From contig DKXC01000117.1 of assembly GCA_002492045.1 (NCBI GenBank), positions 1 to 5,262 on the forward strand: a DNA stretch of 5,262 nt, read 5' to 3'. Shown here piece after piece: positions 4,724 to 5,262 of the stretch. The translations under genes and the position numbers were made by a program. The notes beneath the pieces were generated by a model. That model had not been told where the DNA came from and did no database searches. It saw nothing but the letters and a program-made list of their open reading frames with translations. Source of the stretch: Micrococcaceae bacterium UBA7136. GTDB lineage: Bacteria > Actinomycetota > Actinomycetes > Actinomycetales > Micrococcaceae. Every line of letters begins with the position of its first letter. Positions within the stretch are counted from its first letter, which is position 1.

Positions 4724-5262
4724 CTAAAGCCGGTGGCCCATGCGGTCCCGCTTAGTCTCCAAATAGCGGCTATTCTCGGGACGGGGATCCACCCGGTCAG
4801 GCACCAGCTCCAGCACCTCAAGGCCCTCCTCTTCCAGGGCCCGGGCCTTAGCCGGATTATTAGTCAGCAGGCGCAGGCGGGTCAGGCCAGCCTGCCGCAG
4901 AATCACAGCCGCCTGCTTGTAGTCCCGGGCATCAGCCGGGAAACCCAGGCTCAAATTAGCTTCCAGGGTGTCCTGTCCCTGATCCTGCAGGGCATAGGCC
5001 CGTAGCTTATTGACCAGGCCAATTCCCCGGCCCTCCTGCCCCCGCAGGTAAAGCACCGAACCGCCCTGCTGCTGAACCAGCTCCAGGGCCTGGGCCAGCT
5101 GAGGGCCACAATCACAGCGGTAGGAGCCCAGCAAATCGCCGGTGGCACACTCAAAATGAAGCCGAACCAGGTGGCCCTGCCCCTCCCCCTCAGCCCCCAG
5201 CGGACGGCCGTCCGCGCCCACAGCGGTGGCCAACAGGTGCTCACTACCATCAGCAAAAGCGT
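4724..5262 (-). CDS. ribBA: GTP cyclohydrolase II (C-terminal part of RibBA or RibA; 5' end outside window)
   Basis: GTP cyclohydrolase II opens GTP to 2,5-diamino-6-ribosylamino-pyrimidinone phosphate, formate and pyrophosphate, the first committed riboflavin step. The frame is open to the right edge, and the TTG at 5233 is internal because A-D-G-S-E-H-L upstream already fits the family. Visible are the zinc cysteines C-x10-C-x-C (H-F-E-C-A-T-G-D...R-C-D-C-G-P-Q-L), the G-Q-E-G-R-G-I-G-L substrate loop, L-Q-D-Q-G-x-D-T-x-E-A-N, D-A-R-D-Y and L-T-N-N-P-A-K. The usual ending K-R-D-R-M-G-H is also there. The first motif normally reads H-S-E-C-L-T-G-D, so Phe replaces Ser here, but the metal ligands are intact. 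In Actinomycetota this domain is usually fused behind 3,4-dihydroxybutanone-phosphate synthase (RibBA). That half would lie outside the window, so fusion is an inference and a stand-alone RibA is possible. It is followed on the same strand by ribH. Confidence 0.93.
   Translation of the reverse strand, partial: AFADGSEHLLATAVGADGRPLGAEGEGQGHLVRLHFECATGDLLGSYRCDCGPQLAQALELVQQQGGSVLYLRGQEGRGIGLVNKLRAYALQDQGQDTLEANLSLGFPADARDYKQAAVILRQAGLTRLRLLTNNPAKARALEEEGLEVLELVPDRVDPRPENSRYLETKRDRMGHRL

Noticed and set aside
4695..4734. Possible terminator or attenuator between ribBA and ribH (ACCGGC / GCCGGT arms)
   Set aside because: The arms are only 6 bases with a 28-base loop, and the two genes are expected to be co-transcribed, so the pairing is probably chance.

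Overview
The window looks like an actinobacterial chromosome of moderately high GC, possibly a Micrococcaceae/Rothia-type organism. The support is a mycothiol-clan DinB-like protein (TIGR03085 family), a lumazine synthase of actinobacterial type, and two genes whose -10 box sits about 7 bases from the ATG, as in the leaderless transcripts common in this phylum. The genus is a guess; the phylum is fairly safe.

The window has two parts. Left (1-about 3235) is an accessory, defence-like segment. It holds the 3' part of an AT-rich gene for a PUA/EVE-like plus HNH endonuclease, probably a modification-dependent (type IV) restriction enzyme. Next comes a badly decayed 5' remnant of a type I restriction subunit gene (hsdR), readable across three frames with two nonsense codons, followed by a short unidentified coding fragment. 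Convergent to these is a large COG1373-type ATPase (AAA_14 plus DUF4143). It carries an extra C-terminal domain of about 145 residues that I read as TIR-like. Its promoter region contains a perfect 19-base palindrome over the -10 box and three copies of ATGTACAAA spaced exactly 23 bases apart.

Right (about 3300-5262) looks like conserved core chromosome. It has the TIGR03085 gene on the plus strand. Convergent to it are the riboflavin genes ribBA (or ribA; the 5' end lies outside the window) and ribH, transcribed leftward. A long stem-loop between the convergent gene ends can terminate transcription from both sides.

The most interesting item is the ATPase-DUF4143-TIR-like fusion with its dedicated operator array, located beside a dead type I restriction gene and a type IV-like nuclease. 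GTP cyclohydrolase II and lumazine synthase act at the entry and penultimate steps of riboflavin synthesis and are probably co-transcribed. The defence-like genes and the riboflavin genes have no evident functional link.
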